A stretch of 64,000 nucleotides of DNA from Sutterella megalosphaeroides (GTDB lineage: Bacteria > Pseudomonadota > Gammaproteobacteria > Burkholderiales > Burkholderiaceae_F). Shown in pieces: positions 34,951 to 44,342 of this stretch (position 1 is the first letter of the stretch; each line of letters opens with the position of its first letter). Both the position numbers and the translations under genes were made by a program. The notes under the pieces were generated by a model, which searched no databases, was not told where the DNA came from, and saw only the letters and a program-made list of their open reading frames with translations. The DNA lies in assembly GCF_003609995.1 (NCBI RefSeq), contig NZ_AP018786.1, forward strand, positions 2,366,001 through 2,430,000. The letters are read 5' to 3'.

Positions 34951-35967
34951 TCAGACGACCCCGGCCTCGACGTCGCTTTTCGCCTCGGGCGCCGCTTCTT
35001 TTTGCACCTCGGGCCACGCATCGAGTCGGGCGACCTCCGAGCAGAAGGTGCGGCGCACTTCGCTTGCAAACCAGTTGAGGACCGGATCCGAAACCCGCGG
35101 GCGGCAGCGTACGAACACGGGTTCGATCACGCTTCCTTCGACCCGCCCGAGAATCGCCGCGCGTCCTTCGAGCATCAGGCGTCTCGCCCACGAAAAGGGG
35201 AGCGTTGCGCGCAACACGTTGGCGCCGAGCATCGCAAGCGCCGTCGAAAGGTTCGCGCACGCGAGAGCGGGCCCTTCCTCACCCGATCCTTCGCCTCCGG
35301 GCGCCTCCCTCTTTTCCTCGTCCTTTACGTCCGTCACGCCCGCAACGCACACGCGCCGGCACCCCCGAAGGTCGGATTCCTCAAGCACGCGCACGCGCGC
35401 CTCTTCCGCGAGCGGATGCGCGCACCCCGTCACGTGCACGAGCGCGTCGCGCCCGATCACGTCGACCGATGCCTCGTCCGCTCCCTTCGCCGGCAAAGCG
35501 CCGAGCGCATCGCGCGTGCCGAACGCCAGGTCGATCCGGTTAGAGAGGAGCGCCGCTTCCAGGTCGTCTCCGAAGGCCGAAAGTTCGAGCGAAAGATTCG
35601 GGGCTTTCGCAAGGACGTGTGCGAGCGCCGTGTCGAGGTACGTGAAGTCGAGTTCGCTCCGCGCACCGATGCGGATCGTTTTGGCGATGCTCCCGGGCTC
35701 GGGAACCGCGCAGACGAAAAGCTTCCCGTAGCTCGCAAGCATCCCCGCGATCGGAACGTAGAGTTCCATCGCGCGGGTCGTGGGGGTCATGCCGTGGGCG
35801 CCCCGCAGGAAAAGGTCCTCGCCGAAGACCTGACGCAGTTTGGCAAGCAAGCGGCTCGCAGCCGGAATACTCACGTTCAATTCCTTGGCGGCGAGCGACA
35901 GGCTGCCGCAATCGCACAGGGCTTTGAAAAGCCGCATCATGTCGATGTCGAGGTTCGGGGACGTCAT
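34951..35967 (-). CDS. LysR-family transcriptional regulator
   Basis: A 338-aa regulator. The winged helix-turn-helix is at the N-terminus (MRLFKALCDCGSLSLAAKELNVSIPAASRLLAKLRQVFGEDLF read in parts, residues about 10-52), and the effector-binding domain starts with IRIGARSELDFTYLDTALA. The start at 35967 puts the helix-turn-helix at the expected place; there is no clear ribosome-binding site. Odd features are an acidic insertion near residue 240 (DVKDEEKREAPGGEGSGEEG) inside the effector domain and a charged C-terminal tail. LysR proteins usually control a divergent neighbour; here that is ugpQ, 143 bp away. Confidence 0.85.
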   Translation of the reverse strand: MTSPNLDIDMMRLFKALCDCGSLSLAAKELNVSIPAASRLLAKLRQVFGEDLFLRGAHGMTPTTRAMELYVPIAGMLASYGKLFVCAVPEPGSIAKTIRIGARSELDFTYLDTALAHVLAKAPNLSLELSAFGDDLEAALLSNRIDLAFGTRDALGALPAKGADEASVDVIGRDALVHVTGCAHPLAEEARVRVLEESDLRGCRRVCVAGVTDVKDEEKREAPGGEGSGEEGPALACANLSTALAMLGANVLRATLPFSWARRLMLEGRAAILGRVEGSVIEPVFVRCRPRVSDPVLNWFASEVRRTFCSEVARLDAWPEVQKEAAPEAKSDVEAGVV

Positions 35968-36110
35968 GGCGTGATTCGATAAACGCGTGGAAAAATTCTG
36001 CCCCAAGGATACGGGATCGGCTCGACGACCGACAAACCTCTCGCCGCAACCGACGGCCTGCGGTAGGATGAGCACGTTCCCGTTTCTCACTTTTCCGGAG
36101 AATTCAGATC

Positions 36111-36887
36111 ATGGCCCCCTGGCCTTTTCTTCGCATCGCCGCGCACCGCGGCTCGGGCACGATGGCTCCCGAGAACACGCTCGAAGGTTTCCGTACGGGC
36201 CTTCGTTACGGTTTCAAAGCCATGGAAACGGACGCCATGCTCGCCAAGGACGGCGTTCCCGTTCTGATGCATGACGAAAAGTTCGGCCGCACGATTCTCG
36301 ACGACGATCGCTCCGTCCCCGAACTGACGAGCCTCGAAGTGCGCACGCTCGACGCGGGCCGCTGGTTTGCGCCGCAGTACGCGGGCGTGCCGCCCGCGGG
36401 GTTCGAGCAGGCCGTCCGGTGGTGCCGCGCGAACGACGTCTGGCTCAATATCGAAATCAAGCCCGCTGCGGGTGCGGAACTCGAAACGGGACGCGTCGTC
36501 GGTCGGCTGACGGCGGAACTCTACGCGGACCTCGTGCGCGAGGGCGGCGACCGACAGGAACGAATCAACCCGAAGGCGCCGCTTTTCAGCTCCTTCAAGC
36601 CCGACGCTCTGCGCGGAGCGCTTGAAACCGCGCCCGACATCCCGCGAGGCTTCCTCGTCGACAAGATCCCCGACAACTGGCGCGAACTCCTTGCGGAACT
36701 GCGCTGCGTGGCGCTTCACTGCAACCACAAGCGCATCACGCCCGAGTTCGTGCGCGAAGTGAAGGACCTCGGCTACTGGGTCTTCTGCTACACCGTGAAC
36801 GACCCGAAGCGCGTCGAAGAGCTCTTCCGCTGGGGTGTGGACGGCCTCTGCACGGACCGGCTCGACCTCGTGCGCCCCTACGCCTGA
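36111..36887 (+). CDS. ugpQ: Glycerophosphodiester phosphodiesterase
   Basis: A 258-aa GDPD-family TIM-barrel enzyme hydrolysing glycerophosphodiesters to glycerol-3-phosphate and an alcohol. The catalytic signature is IAAHRGSGTMAPENTLEGF (His 12 region), followed by METDAMLAKDGVPVLMHDE with the second His, and WLNIEIKPAAG with metal-binding Glu. No signal peptide, so it acts in the cytoplasm like E. coli UgpQ. The start has GGAG upstream. It stands alone, not next to an ugp transporter; the phosphodiester importer proposed at 46-51 kb could supply its substrate. Confidence 0.92.
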   Translation: MAPWPFLRIAAHRGSGTMAPENTLEGFRTGLRYGFKAMETDAMLAKDGVPVLMHDEKFGRTILDDDRSVPELTSLEVRTLDAGRWFAPQYAGVPPAGFEQAVRWCRANDVWLNIEIKPAAGAELETGRVVGRLTAELYADLVREGGDRQERINPKAPLFSSFKPDALRGALETAPDIPRGFLVDKIPDNWRELLAELRCVALHCNHKRITPEFVREVKDLGYWVFCYTVNDPKRVEELFRWGVDGLCTDRLDLVRPYA

Positions 36888-36931
36888 GCAGCGCTGCGGG
36901 AAACGCCGCGGATACCGCCTCAAGAAACGCA

Positions 36932-36967
36932 AAACCCGAGGACGATCGTTGGATCGGCACCTCGGGT
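36932..36967 (-). terminator. Terminator-like hairpin (first of two) between ugpQ and fnr
   Basis: AACCCGAGG / CCTCGGGTT; on the minus strand it is followed by TTTTG. Serves the minus-strand fnr message. Confidence 0.55.
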
Positions 36968-36972
36968 TCTCG

Positions 36973-37014
36973 AAAAAACGGAGCCTCGACCGCGCGTCGG
37001 GGCTCCGTTTTTTT
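36973..37014. terminator. Bidirectional terminator between ugpQ and fnr
   Basis: ACGGAGCC / GGCTCCGT flanked by six A on the left and seven T on the right. Confidence 0.85.
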
Positions 37015-37035
37015 CAAGGGGTCGCCCTTCGGGCC

Positions 37036-37854
37036 TCAGTCGACCGAGCGCTCGGCCGGGCCCGAATAGGAAGCGCCTCCCACGAAGCTTTCGTCGACGG
37101 GGACCTGAACGAGCGGCACGACCTCTTCGTACGCTTCGCCCGTCGCGCCCGAAATGATGCTTCGGAGACCCGACGAGTCGAAAATGCGCACGTGCTTCTG
37201 GTTCACTTCGATGAGGCCGTCGTGCGCGAAGCGCGAAAGCACGCGACTCACTGTTTCCAACTTCAGCCCGAGGAAGGAACCGATTTCGGCGCGCGTCATG
37301 CGAAGCACGAATTCGGAGCGCGAGTAGCCGCGCTGCTCGAAGCGCTGCGAAAGCGAAAGGAGGAAGTACGCGAGACGCTCTTCGGCGTGCATCGAGCCGA
37401 GAAGCAGCATGTGGTTGTTCTGACGGACGACTTCGCGCGCGAGCGTCTTCATGAGGTGCGAGCCGACCGCGTGCACCGCGACCGCACACTCTTCGATGCG
37501 GGCGTAGGGAATCACGCAGACTTCGGTGTCTTCGAGCGCGATCAGATCCATCGTGTGCACGGCGTTCGGGATGCCGTCGATCCCGAGCATGTCGCCCGCC
37601 ATGTAAAAGGCCGAAACCTGTTCGCGGCCGTCGCTGCCCATCACGACCCCTTTCACGAAGCCGAGACGCACGACGTAAAGCGCGCGGAACCGGTCGCCCG
37701 CGCGGTAGAGGGGGGCGCCGCGCTTGACGCGGCGGCGCTCGGAGACGAGATCCTCGAGCCGTTCGACCTCTTTGAGCGTCAGGCCGATCGGCAGGCAGGA
37801 ATCGCGCATGTTGCAGTTGGAACAGGTGACGCGAAGCGTGGACAAGCTGATCAC
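37036..37854 (-). CDS. fnr: Oxygen-sensing transcriptional regulator FNR
   Basis: A 272-aa Crp/Fnr regulator. The four Fe-S ligands of FNR are all in place: Cys 11, 14 and 20 in TCSNCNMRDSCLP, and Cys 113 in ALEDTEVCVIP. The recognition helix KLETVSRVLSRF (residues 198-209) carries the E-x-x-S-R motif that reads TTGAT. Without oxygen the [4Fe-4S] cluster keeps the protein dimeric and active. The start is GTG at 37854 with GAGGAG nine bases upstream. About 35 extra residues follow the helix-turn-helix. It is divergent from hemN, whose promoter holds a perfect FNR box. Confidence 0.93.
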   Translation of the reverse strand: MISLSTLRVTCSNCNMRDSCLPIGLTLKEVERLEDLVSERRRVKRGAPLYRAGDRFRALYVVRLGFVKGVVMGSDGREQVSAFYMAGDMLGIDGIPNAVHTMDLIALEDTEVCVIPYARIEECAVAVHAVGSHLMKTLAREVVRQNNHMLLLGSMHAEERLAYFLLSLSQRFEQRGYSRSEFVLRMTRAEIGSFLGLKLETVSRVLSRFAHDGLIEVNQKHVRIFDSSGLRSIISGATGEAYEEVVPLVQVPVDESFVGGASYSGPAERSVD

Positions 37855-38106
37855 GAACTATTCTCCTCTTCGTCCCGGACGGGACGGGATCGACTTCGCG
37901 GGCACCGGGCGCCCGTCGGTCTTCGGGGGTGCTCGTCGGGGGATCACCCCCCGGGCACGTTCGCCCTCAAAGCTTTCGCGGAGTACGGCGGCCTGCTAAT
38001 GTTGAAATAATATGCGGCGCATACAATGCCGACCGTCGGGATGCGGGTTTCGGACACCTGTCCCGGACCCCTATACCAGCGAGCGGCAGTCACATACCCC
38101 TGTGCC

Positions 38107-38149
38107 TTGATACGAATCAAGGAAGCGGCACGCTTGGGTCGAATAATAT
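38107..38149 (+). promoter_or_regulatory. FNR box and -10 element of hemN (class II promoter)
   Basis: TTGAT-ACGA-ATCAA at 38107-38120 is a perfect match to the FNR consensus; TAATAT at 38144-38149 serves as -10. A transcript start near 38155 puts the box centre at about -41.5, the activating class II position. The remainder of the 337-bp fnr-hemN gap shows no gene. Confidence 0.85.
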
Positions 38150-38191
38150 CAGCATCCTTAACTTAAGTCATAGCCTCAAAGGAATAAAACA

Positions 38192-39592
38192 ATGACGACT
38201 CCGGAAACGAGCGGCGTTGAACTGCCGGAAATGGACCTGTTGCGCAAATTCGACGTACCGGCCCCCCGCTACACGTCCTACCCCACGGCCGACCGGTTCA
38301 ATGCGTCCTTTGGCGTTGAAGACTACGAGCGCGCGCTTGCGGGCCGCGCCGATGAAAAGCACCCCGCCGACCTTTCCCTCTACGTTCACGTTCCCTTCTG
38401 CAACGACGTCTGCTACTACTGCGGCTGCAACAAGATCGTGACGCGCGACCACGGTCGCAGCGCCGAATACATCGAAACGATCGGCCGCGAAGCCGACCTC
38501 GTGAAAGAACACATCACGGGCCCGCAGGAGCTCGCGCAGCTCCATTTCGGCGGCGGCACGCCGACGTTCCTCACGAACGACGAGCTCGCGCACATGATGG
38601 AAACGCTCACGAAGCGCTTCCCCTTGGCCGCGCGCGGCGAATTCTCGATCGAAGTCGACCCGCGCACCTGCCCGCCCGAAAAGGTGAAAAAGCTCCGCGA
38701 ACTCGGCCTCAACCGCATGTCCTGCGGCGTTCAGGACTTCAACCCCGACGTGCAGAAGGCGATCAACCGCATCCAGCCCTTCGAAGAAACGAAGGCCACG
38801 ATCGACGCGGCCCGCGAGTGCGGGTTCGAGTCCGTCAACATGGACTTGATCTACGGGCTCCCCAAGCAGACGCGCGCCACGTTCTCCGAAACGATCGACA
38901 AGGTGCTTGAGCTCTCGCCCGACCGCATCGCGCTCTACCACTACGCGCACCTGCCGAACCACTTCAAGGCGCAGCGCCGCATTCTGCCCGCGGACCTTCC
39001 CGACACGGTCGAAAAGGTCCACATCATGTTCGACGCGATCACGCGTCTCACGCAGAACGGCTACCGCTACATCGGCATGGACCACTTCGCGAAGGAAGAC
39101 GACGAACTCTCGCGCGCCCAGATCGAAGGGACCCTGCAGCGCAACTTCCAGGGCTACTCCACGATGGCCGAATGCGACATGGTCGCGCTCGGCGTCTCGA
39201 GCATCTCGAAGATCGGCCGCGCCTACGCCTGCAACCCGCGCGAACTCGACGACTACTACGCCGCGATCCGCGAAGGGCGTCTCGCCACGAACCGCGGCTA
39301 CTGGCTCAACGACGACGACGATCTTCGCCGCTACGTGATCATGCAGATCATGTGCAACTTCGAACTGAAGAAGAAGGACGTCGAAGAGCGCTTCGGCATC
39401 AAGTTCGACGAAACCTTCGCCTACGAATGGTCGAAGATGAAGCCCTACGTAAAGCACGGCCTCGTCGAGCTTTACGAAGACCGCCTCGTCGTTTCCGCCA
39501 AGGGCAAGATCTTCGTGCGCGCCGTGGCGATGCAGTTCGACCGCTACCTGCGCGAATCCGATCGCGCGGGCGGCTACTCGCGCATCGCCTGA
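38192..39592 (+). CDS. hemN: Oxygen-independent coproporphyrinogen III oxidase
   Basis: A 466-aa radical-SAM enzyme making protoporphyrinogen IX from coproporphyrinogen III without oxygen. The cluster motif C-x3-C-x2-C is at Cys 70, 74 and 77 (PFCNDVCYYCGCNK); PRYTSYPTADRF near residue 26 is the HemN-specific substrate segment, which separates it from the HemW-type homologues. LHFGGGTPTFLT, EVDPRTCPPEKV and YGLPKQTRATFSETIDKV follow. Expression is expected under anaerobiosis through the FNR box upstream. The stop is followed by two hairpins, the second a terminator at 39648. Confidence 0.95.
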   Translation: MTTPETSGVELPEMDLLRKFDVPAPRYTSYPTADRFNASFGVEDYERALAGRADEKHPADLSLYVHVPFCNDVCYYCGCNKIVTRDHGRSAEYIETIGREADLVKEHITGPQELAQLHFGGGTPTFLTNDELAHMMETLTKRFPLAARGEFSIEVDPRTCPPEKVKKLRELGLNRMSCGVQDFNPDVQKAINRIQPFEETKATIDAARECGFESVNMDLIYGLPKQTRATFSETIDKVLELSPDRIALYHYAHLPNHFKAQRRILPADLPDTVEKVHIMFDAITRLTQNGYRYIGMDHFAKEDDELSRAQIEGTLQRNFQGYSTMAECDMVALGVSSISKIGRAYACNPRELDDYYAAIREGRLATNRGYWLNDDDDLRRYVIMQIMCNFELKKKDVEERFGIKFDETFAYEWSKMKPYVKHGLVELYEDRLVVSAKGKIFVRAVAMQFDRYLRESDRAGGYSRIA

Positions 39593-39647
39593 TCGCGTCC
39601 CGAACGCTTGACGCCGGGGCTTTCGCCAAGCCCCGGCCCGACACCCG

Positions 39648-39677
39648 AGACCCGCCTTCCGAAAGGAGCGGGTCTTT
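39648..39677 (+). terminator. Terminator after hemN
   Basis: AGACCCGC / GCGGGTCT with TTT; preceded by a nine-base-pair hairpin CCGGGGCTT / AAGCCCCGG at 39614-39636. Confidence 0.6.
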
Positions 39678-39850
39678 GCGTTCGGAGAAGAAGCGGGCTC
39701 GAAGCGGCGCGTTCCGCAACGGCCCGCCGCGACCGCTTTGCTAAAATGTGTCGCTTCGAACAAGCTTTCCACGGGCGTACCGATCCCCGGACGGGCACGT
39801 AACCCTTCGGCCTTCGGGACCCTCGAATTCCAAACATATTTAGATCTCTT

Positions 39851-42475
39851 ATGAAAGTCGCTGACATTCGACGGACCTTTCTGAAGTTTTACGAAAGCAA
39901 GGGTCATACGATCGTTCATTCGAGTCCGGTCGTCCCCGGAAACGACCCCACGCTCCTTTTCACGAACGCGGGCATGAACCAGTTCAAGGACGTGTTCCTC
40001 GGCTTCGACAAGCGTCCCTACACGCGCGCGACCACCTCGCAGAAGTGCATCCGCGCCGGCGGCAAGCACAACGACCTCGACAACGTCGGTTACACCGCGC
40101 GCCACCACACGTTCTTCGAGATGCTCGGGAACTTCTCCTTCGGCGACTACTTCAAGCACGACGCCATCCATTTCGCCTGGGAGCTTCTCACCAAGCACTT
40201 CATGCTCCCGGCCGAAAAGCTCTGGGTGACGGTCTACGCCGAAGACGACGAAGCCTATGACATCTGGAACAAGGAAGTCGGCGTCCCGGCCGAGCGCATC
40301 GTGCGCATCGGCGACAACAAGGGCGCCCGCTACATGTCCGACAACTTCTGGATGATGGGCGACACGGGTCCGTGCGGTCCCTGCTCGGAAATCTTCTACG
40401 ACCACGGCGACAGCGTCCAGGGCGGCCCTCCGGGCTCCCCCGACGAAGACGGCGACCGCTACATCGAGATCTGGAATCTCGTCTTCATGCAGTTCTACCG
40501 CGACGAAAAGGGCGTGATGCACAAGCTGCCGAAGCCCTCGATCGACACGGGCATGGGGCTTGAACGCATCGCGGCCGTGCTGCAGGGCGTGCACAACAAC
40601 TACGACATCGACCTCTTCAAGAATCTCCTCGCCGCCGCCAAGGCTGCCGTCGAGAGCGTGAGCGTCGGTGAAGTGGACGCGACGTCGCCCTCCCTCAAGG
40701 TGATCGCCGACCACATCCGCGCCTGCGCCTTCTCGGTTGCCGACGGCATTGTCCCCGGCAACGAAGGCCGCGCCTACGTGCTGCGTCGCATCTGCCGCCG
40801 CGCCATCCGCCACGGCTACAAGCTCGGTGCGCGCGCGCCCTTCTTCTACAAGCTCGTCGACGCGGTCGTCGCCGAGATGGGCGAAGCCTACCCCGAACTC
40901 AAGAACCCGAAGATCGCCGCCGTGCTCGAAGACGAAGAACGCCGCTTCTTCGCGACGATCACGAAGGGTATGGAACTCCTCGAAGACGCGATCGCCAAGT
41001 GCACGAACGGGTGCCTCGACGGCGAAATCCTCTTCAAGCTCCACGACACGTACGGCTTCCCCGCCGACCTTACGGGCGACGTGTGCCGCGAACGCGGTCT
41101 CACGATCGACACCGAAGGGTTCGACCGCGCCATGGAACGCCAGCGCGCCGCGGCGCGTGCGAGCGCCAAATTCAAGATGGCGGCAGGCCTCGAATACTCG
41201 GGCGCCGACACGGTCTTCACGGGGTACGACACGCTCGTTGAAACCGGTGCGAAGGTGATCGGTCTCTACCGCGACGGCGAAGCCGTCGAACACGTCGACG
41301 CGGGCGAAGACTGCGTCGTCGTCTTCGACCGCACGCCCTTCTACGCCGAATCGGGCGGTCAGACGGGCGACAAGGGCGAAGCGAAGAACGCCACGTCGCT
41401 CCTCGAAGTGCTCGACACCTTCAAGGTGAAGGCGGCCGTCACGGGCGAACACTGCCACGTGCACGAAGGCGGCGTCTCGCTCGGCGACACGTTCGATCTG
41501 CGCGTCAACGAAGAGCTGCGCGAAGCCACGATGCGCAACCACTCCGTGACGCACATCATGCACAAGGCCCTGCGCACGGTCCTCGGCGACGGCGTCGCCC
41601 AGAAGGGTTCGCTCGTTTCGCCCAAGTCGACGCGCTTCGACTTCTCGTATCCGAAGCCCCTCACGGCCGACGAAATCCGTCAGGTCGAAACGATCGTCAA
41701 CGCCGAAATCCTTCGCAACACCGAAGTCGAAACGCGCGTTCTGCCGATCGACGAAGCCAAGGAAACGGGCGCCGTCATGCTCTTCGGCGAAAAATACGGT
41801 GAAACCGTGCGCGTGCTCAATATCGGCACGTCCGTCGAATTCTGCGGCGGCACGCACGTCAAGCGCACCGGCGACATCGGCTTCTTCAAGGTCGTGAGCG
41901 AAGCTGGGATCGCCGCGGGCGTTCGCCGCATCGAAGCCGTCACCGGCACCGAGGCGCTCCGTTTCGTTCAGGAACAGGCCGAACTGCTGAGCGAAAGCGC
42001 TCACCGCTTCAAGGCTCCGGTCTCCGAACTCCCCGGCAAGATCGACGACCTGATGCAGACGCAGAAGGCCCTCGAAAAGGCCCTCGAACAGCTGAAGAGC
42101 CGCATGGCCGCCAAGCTCGGCGACACGCTCGTCGAGCAGGCCGTCGACGTCAAGGGCGTCAAGGTGCTCGTCGCCCGCATGGACGGCGCGGACGCCAAGG
42201 CCCTTCGTGAAACGATGGACAAGGTGAAGGACAAGCTCGGTACGGCCGCGGCCGTGCTCGCGAGCGTCGTCGACGGCCGCGTGCAGCTTGCCGCGGGCGT
42301 CACGAAGAACCTCACCGACCGCGTCAAGGCGGGCGAACTCGTCAACTTCGTCGCCCTCCAGGTGGGCGGCAAGGGCGGCGGCAAGCCCGACATGGCCATG
42401 GCCGGCGGGTCGGATGCCTCGAAGCTCGACGAAGCGCTCGCTGGCGTTGCGTCCTGGGTCGAAGCCAAGCTCTGA
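39851..42475 (+). CDS. alaS: Alanyl-tRNA synthetase
   Basis: An 874-aa class-II synthetase charging tRNA-Ala. The N-terminal catalytic domain begins [15 protein letters not shown] and carries [20 protein letters not shown]; the editing domain has HxxxH in [12 protein letters not shown] and the Cys-His pair [13 protein letters not shown]; the C-terminal oligomerisation domain (C-Ala) ends [14 protein letters not shown], rich in Gly as usual. Full family length (E. coli 876). No good ribosome-binding site precedes the ATG. A TusA-like gene starts 14 bp downstream and is probably cotranscribed. Confidence 0.97.
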   Translation: MKVADIRRTFLKFYESKGHTIVHSSPVVPGNDPTLLFTNAGMNQFKDVFLGFDKRPYTRATTSQKCIRAGGKHNDLDNVGYTARHHTFFEMLGNFSFGDYFKHDAIHFAWELLTKHFMLPAEKLWVTVYAEDDEAYDIWNKEVGVPAERIVRIGDNKGARYMSDNFWMMGDTGPCGPCSEIFYDHGDSVQGGPPGSPDEDGDRYIEIWNLVFMQFYRDEKGVMHKLPKPSIDTGMGLERIAAVLQGVHNNYDIDLFKNLLAAAKAAVESVSVGEVDATSPSLKVIADHIRACAFSVADGIVPGNEGRAYVLRRICRRAIRHGYKLGARAPFFYKLVDAVVAEMGEAYPELKNPKIAAVLEDEERRFFATITKGMELLEDAIAKCTNGCLDGEILFKLHDTYGFPADLTGDVCRERGLTIDTEGFDRAMERQRAAARASAKFKMAAGLEYSGADTVFTGYDTLVETGAKVIGLYRDGEAVEHVDAGEDCVVVFDRTPFYAESGGQTGDKGEAKNATSLLEVLDTFKVKAAVTGEHCHVHEGGVSLGDTFDLRVNEELREATMRNHSVTHIMHKALRTVLGDGVAQKGSLVSPKSTRFDFSYPKPLTADEIRQVETIVNAEILRNTEVETRVLPIDEAKETGAVMLFGEKYGETVRVLNIGTSVEFCGGTHVKRTGDIGFFKVVSEAGIAAGVRRIEAVTGTEALRFVQEQAELLSESAHRFKAPVSELPGKIDDLMQTQKALEKALEQLKSRMAAKLGDTLVEQAVDVKGVKVLVARMDGADAKALRETMDKVKDKLGTAAAVLASVVDGRVQLAAGVTKNLTDRVKAGELVNFVALQVGGKGGGKPDMAMAGGSDASKLDEALAGVASWVEAKL

Positions 42476-42489
42476 GAAGGACGGGGGAC

Positions 42490-42774
42490 ATGACCGTCGA
42501 AACGTTTGTCCCGGGTTGCACCCCCTCGGAAGCCTCGAGCGAAACGCTCGATCTTCCGGGACTCGCCTGCCCGATGCCCGTTTTGAAAACCAAAAAGCGC
42601 CTCGCCGCCCTGGCGGCGGGCGCACGGTTGCGGGTGATCTCCACCGATCCGCACAGTCTTCGCGATCTGGCGGAATTCTGCCGTCAGACCGGTCACGTGT
42701 TGCTCGAACAACACGAAGAGACAACGGCGGACGGCGTTCGTTACGTAACGGACATTCGCAAGCGATACGAATAA
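42490..42774 (+). CDS. TusA/SirA-family sulfurtransferase-like protein
   Basis: A 94-aa protein. The family core LDLPGLACPMPVLKTKKRLAAL carries the CPxP motif, whose Cys forms a persulfide, followed by the two-layer alpha/beta fold ending ...YVTDIRKRYE. TusA-type proteins hand sulfur to partners in tRNA thiolation or molybdenum-cofactor synthesis. About 15 extra residues precede the usual N-terminus. Its place directly after alaS, 14 bp away, suggests cotranscription. Which of the several TusA-like roles applies cannot be told. Confidence 0.88.
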   Translation: MTVETFVPGCTPSEASSETLDLPGLACPMPVLKTKKRLAALAAGARLRVISTDPHSLRDLAEFCRQTGHVLLEQHEETTADGVRYVTDIRKRYE

Positions 42775-42792
42775 CGCCCCCCTGACTGCGAG

Positions 42793-42810
42793 GCCCGGTT
42801 TCGACCGGGC
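42793..42810 (+). terminator. Weak terminator-like hairpin after TusA-like gene
   Basis: GCCCGG-TTTCGA-CCGGGC; only TT follows, so termination is uncertain. Confidence 0.35.
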
Positions 42811-42905
42811 TTCGTCGTCTCGGAGGCTTTTTCCTTGTTGATTTTCTCCGATTCCTTTCCCGGAACGTCTTTGCGCGCACCTCCTTCCCGGAGACGCTTT
42901 TCGCC

Positions 42906-43796
42906 ATGATCAGCGACCAAACCCGAGGCATCGTCCTCGCGTCCTCCGCCGGCCTGTGCTGGGGTTGCATGAGCGTTGCCGCTCAGTACCTCTTCACGGA
43001 TCTCGGCTTCACGCCCGAGGACCTCGTCGCACTGCGGCTCCTTGCTTCGGGCGCCCTCCTCATTGCGATCGACTTCCTTCTCAATCCCCGCAACGTCGTC
43101 GCTCCCGTCTTGCGGCGCGAGAACCTGCCCGCGGTCCTTCTTTACGGCGCGGGCGTTCTGAGCGGGCAGTACACGTTCTTCCTCTCGATCGCGCACACGA
43201 ATGCGGGGACCGCCGCGATTCTGGTCGGAACGCAGCCGCTCATGATCCTTCTCTGGCTCGCCGTTCACGACGGGCGACGCATCACGCCCCGAGAAGCTTT
43301 TTGTCTGCTTCTTGCGCTTTTCGGCGTCGGCTGCCTCGTGACGAAGGGCGATCTCTCTTCGCTCGACTTTTCGGTTGCGGGCGTCCTCTTCGGGCTTCTG
43401 TCCGCCGCCTCGGGCGCCTTTTCGACGATTCAACCGCGAAACGTTTTGAGGCGTATCGGCGCGGGCCTCACGGCGGGCTGGGGACTCTTTGCGGGCGGCT
43501 GCATCATGGCCGTCTTCAATCCGCCCTGGGCCGCACGCGTCGCATGGACCTGGGAGGCCGCGGCCGCGTGCTGCGTCGTCATCCTGATCGGCACGGTCGT
43601 CGCCTTCTGGTGCTACCTCGCGAGCACCAAATACGTTTCGCCCGCCGTCACGGGACTCCTCGTTTCGTTCGAGCCCCTCTCGGCCGTCGTCCTTTCAGCG
43701 CTTCTTCTCGGCGTTACGTTCGGTGCCTGGGAGCTTGCGGGTGCGGGCGCCATCCTCGCGAACCTCGTGCTGCTTTCGCTGCGCCGCTCGCGATAA
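42906..43796 (+). CDS. EamA/DMT-family transporter
   Basis: A 296-aa inner-membrane protein with ten predicted spans in two EamA repeats (for example GIVLASSAGLCWGCMSVAAQ opening the first, and LFGLLSAASGAFSTIQPRNV opening the second). The AHTNAGTAAILVGTQPLMI and SPAVTGLLVSFEPLSAVVLSALLLG segments are typical of drug/metabolite exporters of the YdcZ/RhaT-like superfamily, which export amino acids or other small metabolites. Monocistronic. Substrate unknown. Confidence 0.85.
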   Translation: MISDQTRGIVLASSAGLCWGCMSVAAQYLFTDLGFTPEDLVALRLLASGALLIAIDFLLNPRNVVAPVLRRENLPAVLLYGAGVLSGQYTFFLSIAHTNAGTAAILVGTQPLMILLWLAVHDGRRITPREAFCLLLALFGVGCLVTKGDLSSLDFSVAGVLFGLLSAASGAFSTIQPRNVLRRIGAGLTAGWGLFAGGCIMAVFNPPWAARVAWTWEAAAACCVVILIGTVVAFWCYLASTKYVSPAVTGLLVSFEPLSAVVLSALLLGVTFGAWELAGAGAILANLVLLSLRRSR

Positions 43797-43916
43797 CGCA
43801 CCGCTTCAAACGGAAATACGCGGCCGGGAGACACACTCCTTTTTCGCGCGATTCTCCCCTTTTTCGCCCCGTCGACGCTCGAATTCATTTTTTTTTGATT
43901 TTTTTTCGTCGACCCC

Positions 43917-43945
43917 TTGCTTTTTTCAAAAAACTGCTGTACTAT
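43917..43945 (+). promoter_or_regulatory. Promoter of the tandem tRNA-Arg genes
   Basis: TTGCTT and TACTAT separated by 17 bp, ending 20 bp before the first tRNA-Arg. Confidence 0.65.
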
Positions 43946-43965
43946 TCATCTCCTGCAATTGATGA

Positions 43966-44042
43966 GCGGCTGTAGCTCAGTTGGATAGAGTACCTGGCTA
44001 CGAACCAGGGGGTCGTGGGTTCGAATCCTGCCAGCCGCGCCA
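43966..44042 (+). tRNA. tRNA-Arg(ACG), copy 2
   Basis: 77-nt tRNA, identical base for base to the copy at 31646, with anticodon loop CTACGAA and encoded CCA. Confidence 0.97.
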
Positions 44043-44070
44043 ATCAATTTGCAATCCATGTCGTAGGCGC

Positions 44071-44147
44071 GCGGCTGTAGCTCAGTTGGATAGAGTACCT
44101 GGCTACGAACCAGGGGGTCGTGGGTTCGAATCCTGCCAGCCGCGCCA
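44071..44147 (+). tRNA. tRNA-Arg(ACG), copy 3
   Basis: 77-nt tRNA identical to copies 1 and 2, 28 bp after copy 2. A perfect nine-base-pair hairpin (AATTTTCCC-GAAC-GGGAAAATT, 44147-44168) begins at its last base and may guide 3' processing. Confidence 0.97.
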
Positions 44148-44171
44148 ATTTTCCCGAACGGGAAAATTAAG

Positions 44172-44202
44172 AAGAGTGTTTCGCGAGAAACGCTCTTTTT
44201 TT
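44172..44202 (+). terminator. Terminator after tandem tRNA-Arg genes
   Basis: AAGAGTGTTTC / GAAACGCTCTT stem (one G-T pair) with GCGA loop and seven T. Confidence 0.88.
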
Positions 44203-44342
44203 GCGCCTGTTTTTCGAGACAAATCAATCGGTTGCCGTCGCTCAAATCGGTTTCTACGGAGAATTCCCTAGTTTGCCTATTTTTTAAGCAACCTCGTAAG
44301 TCTTTGAAACTCCTTCATAAAATACCGTTTTGAACGCTTGTT

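Noticed and set aside
38168-42970. 1600-codon open frame on the minus strand opposite hemN and alaS
   Set aside because: It is antisense to two clear essential genes, and is rich in Arg, Val, Asp and Phe as expected from the complement of GC-rich codons. No domain is recognisable. The lack of stops comes from codon bias.
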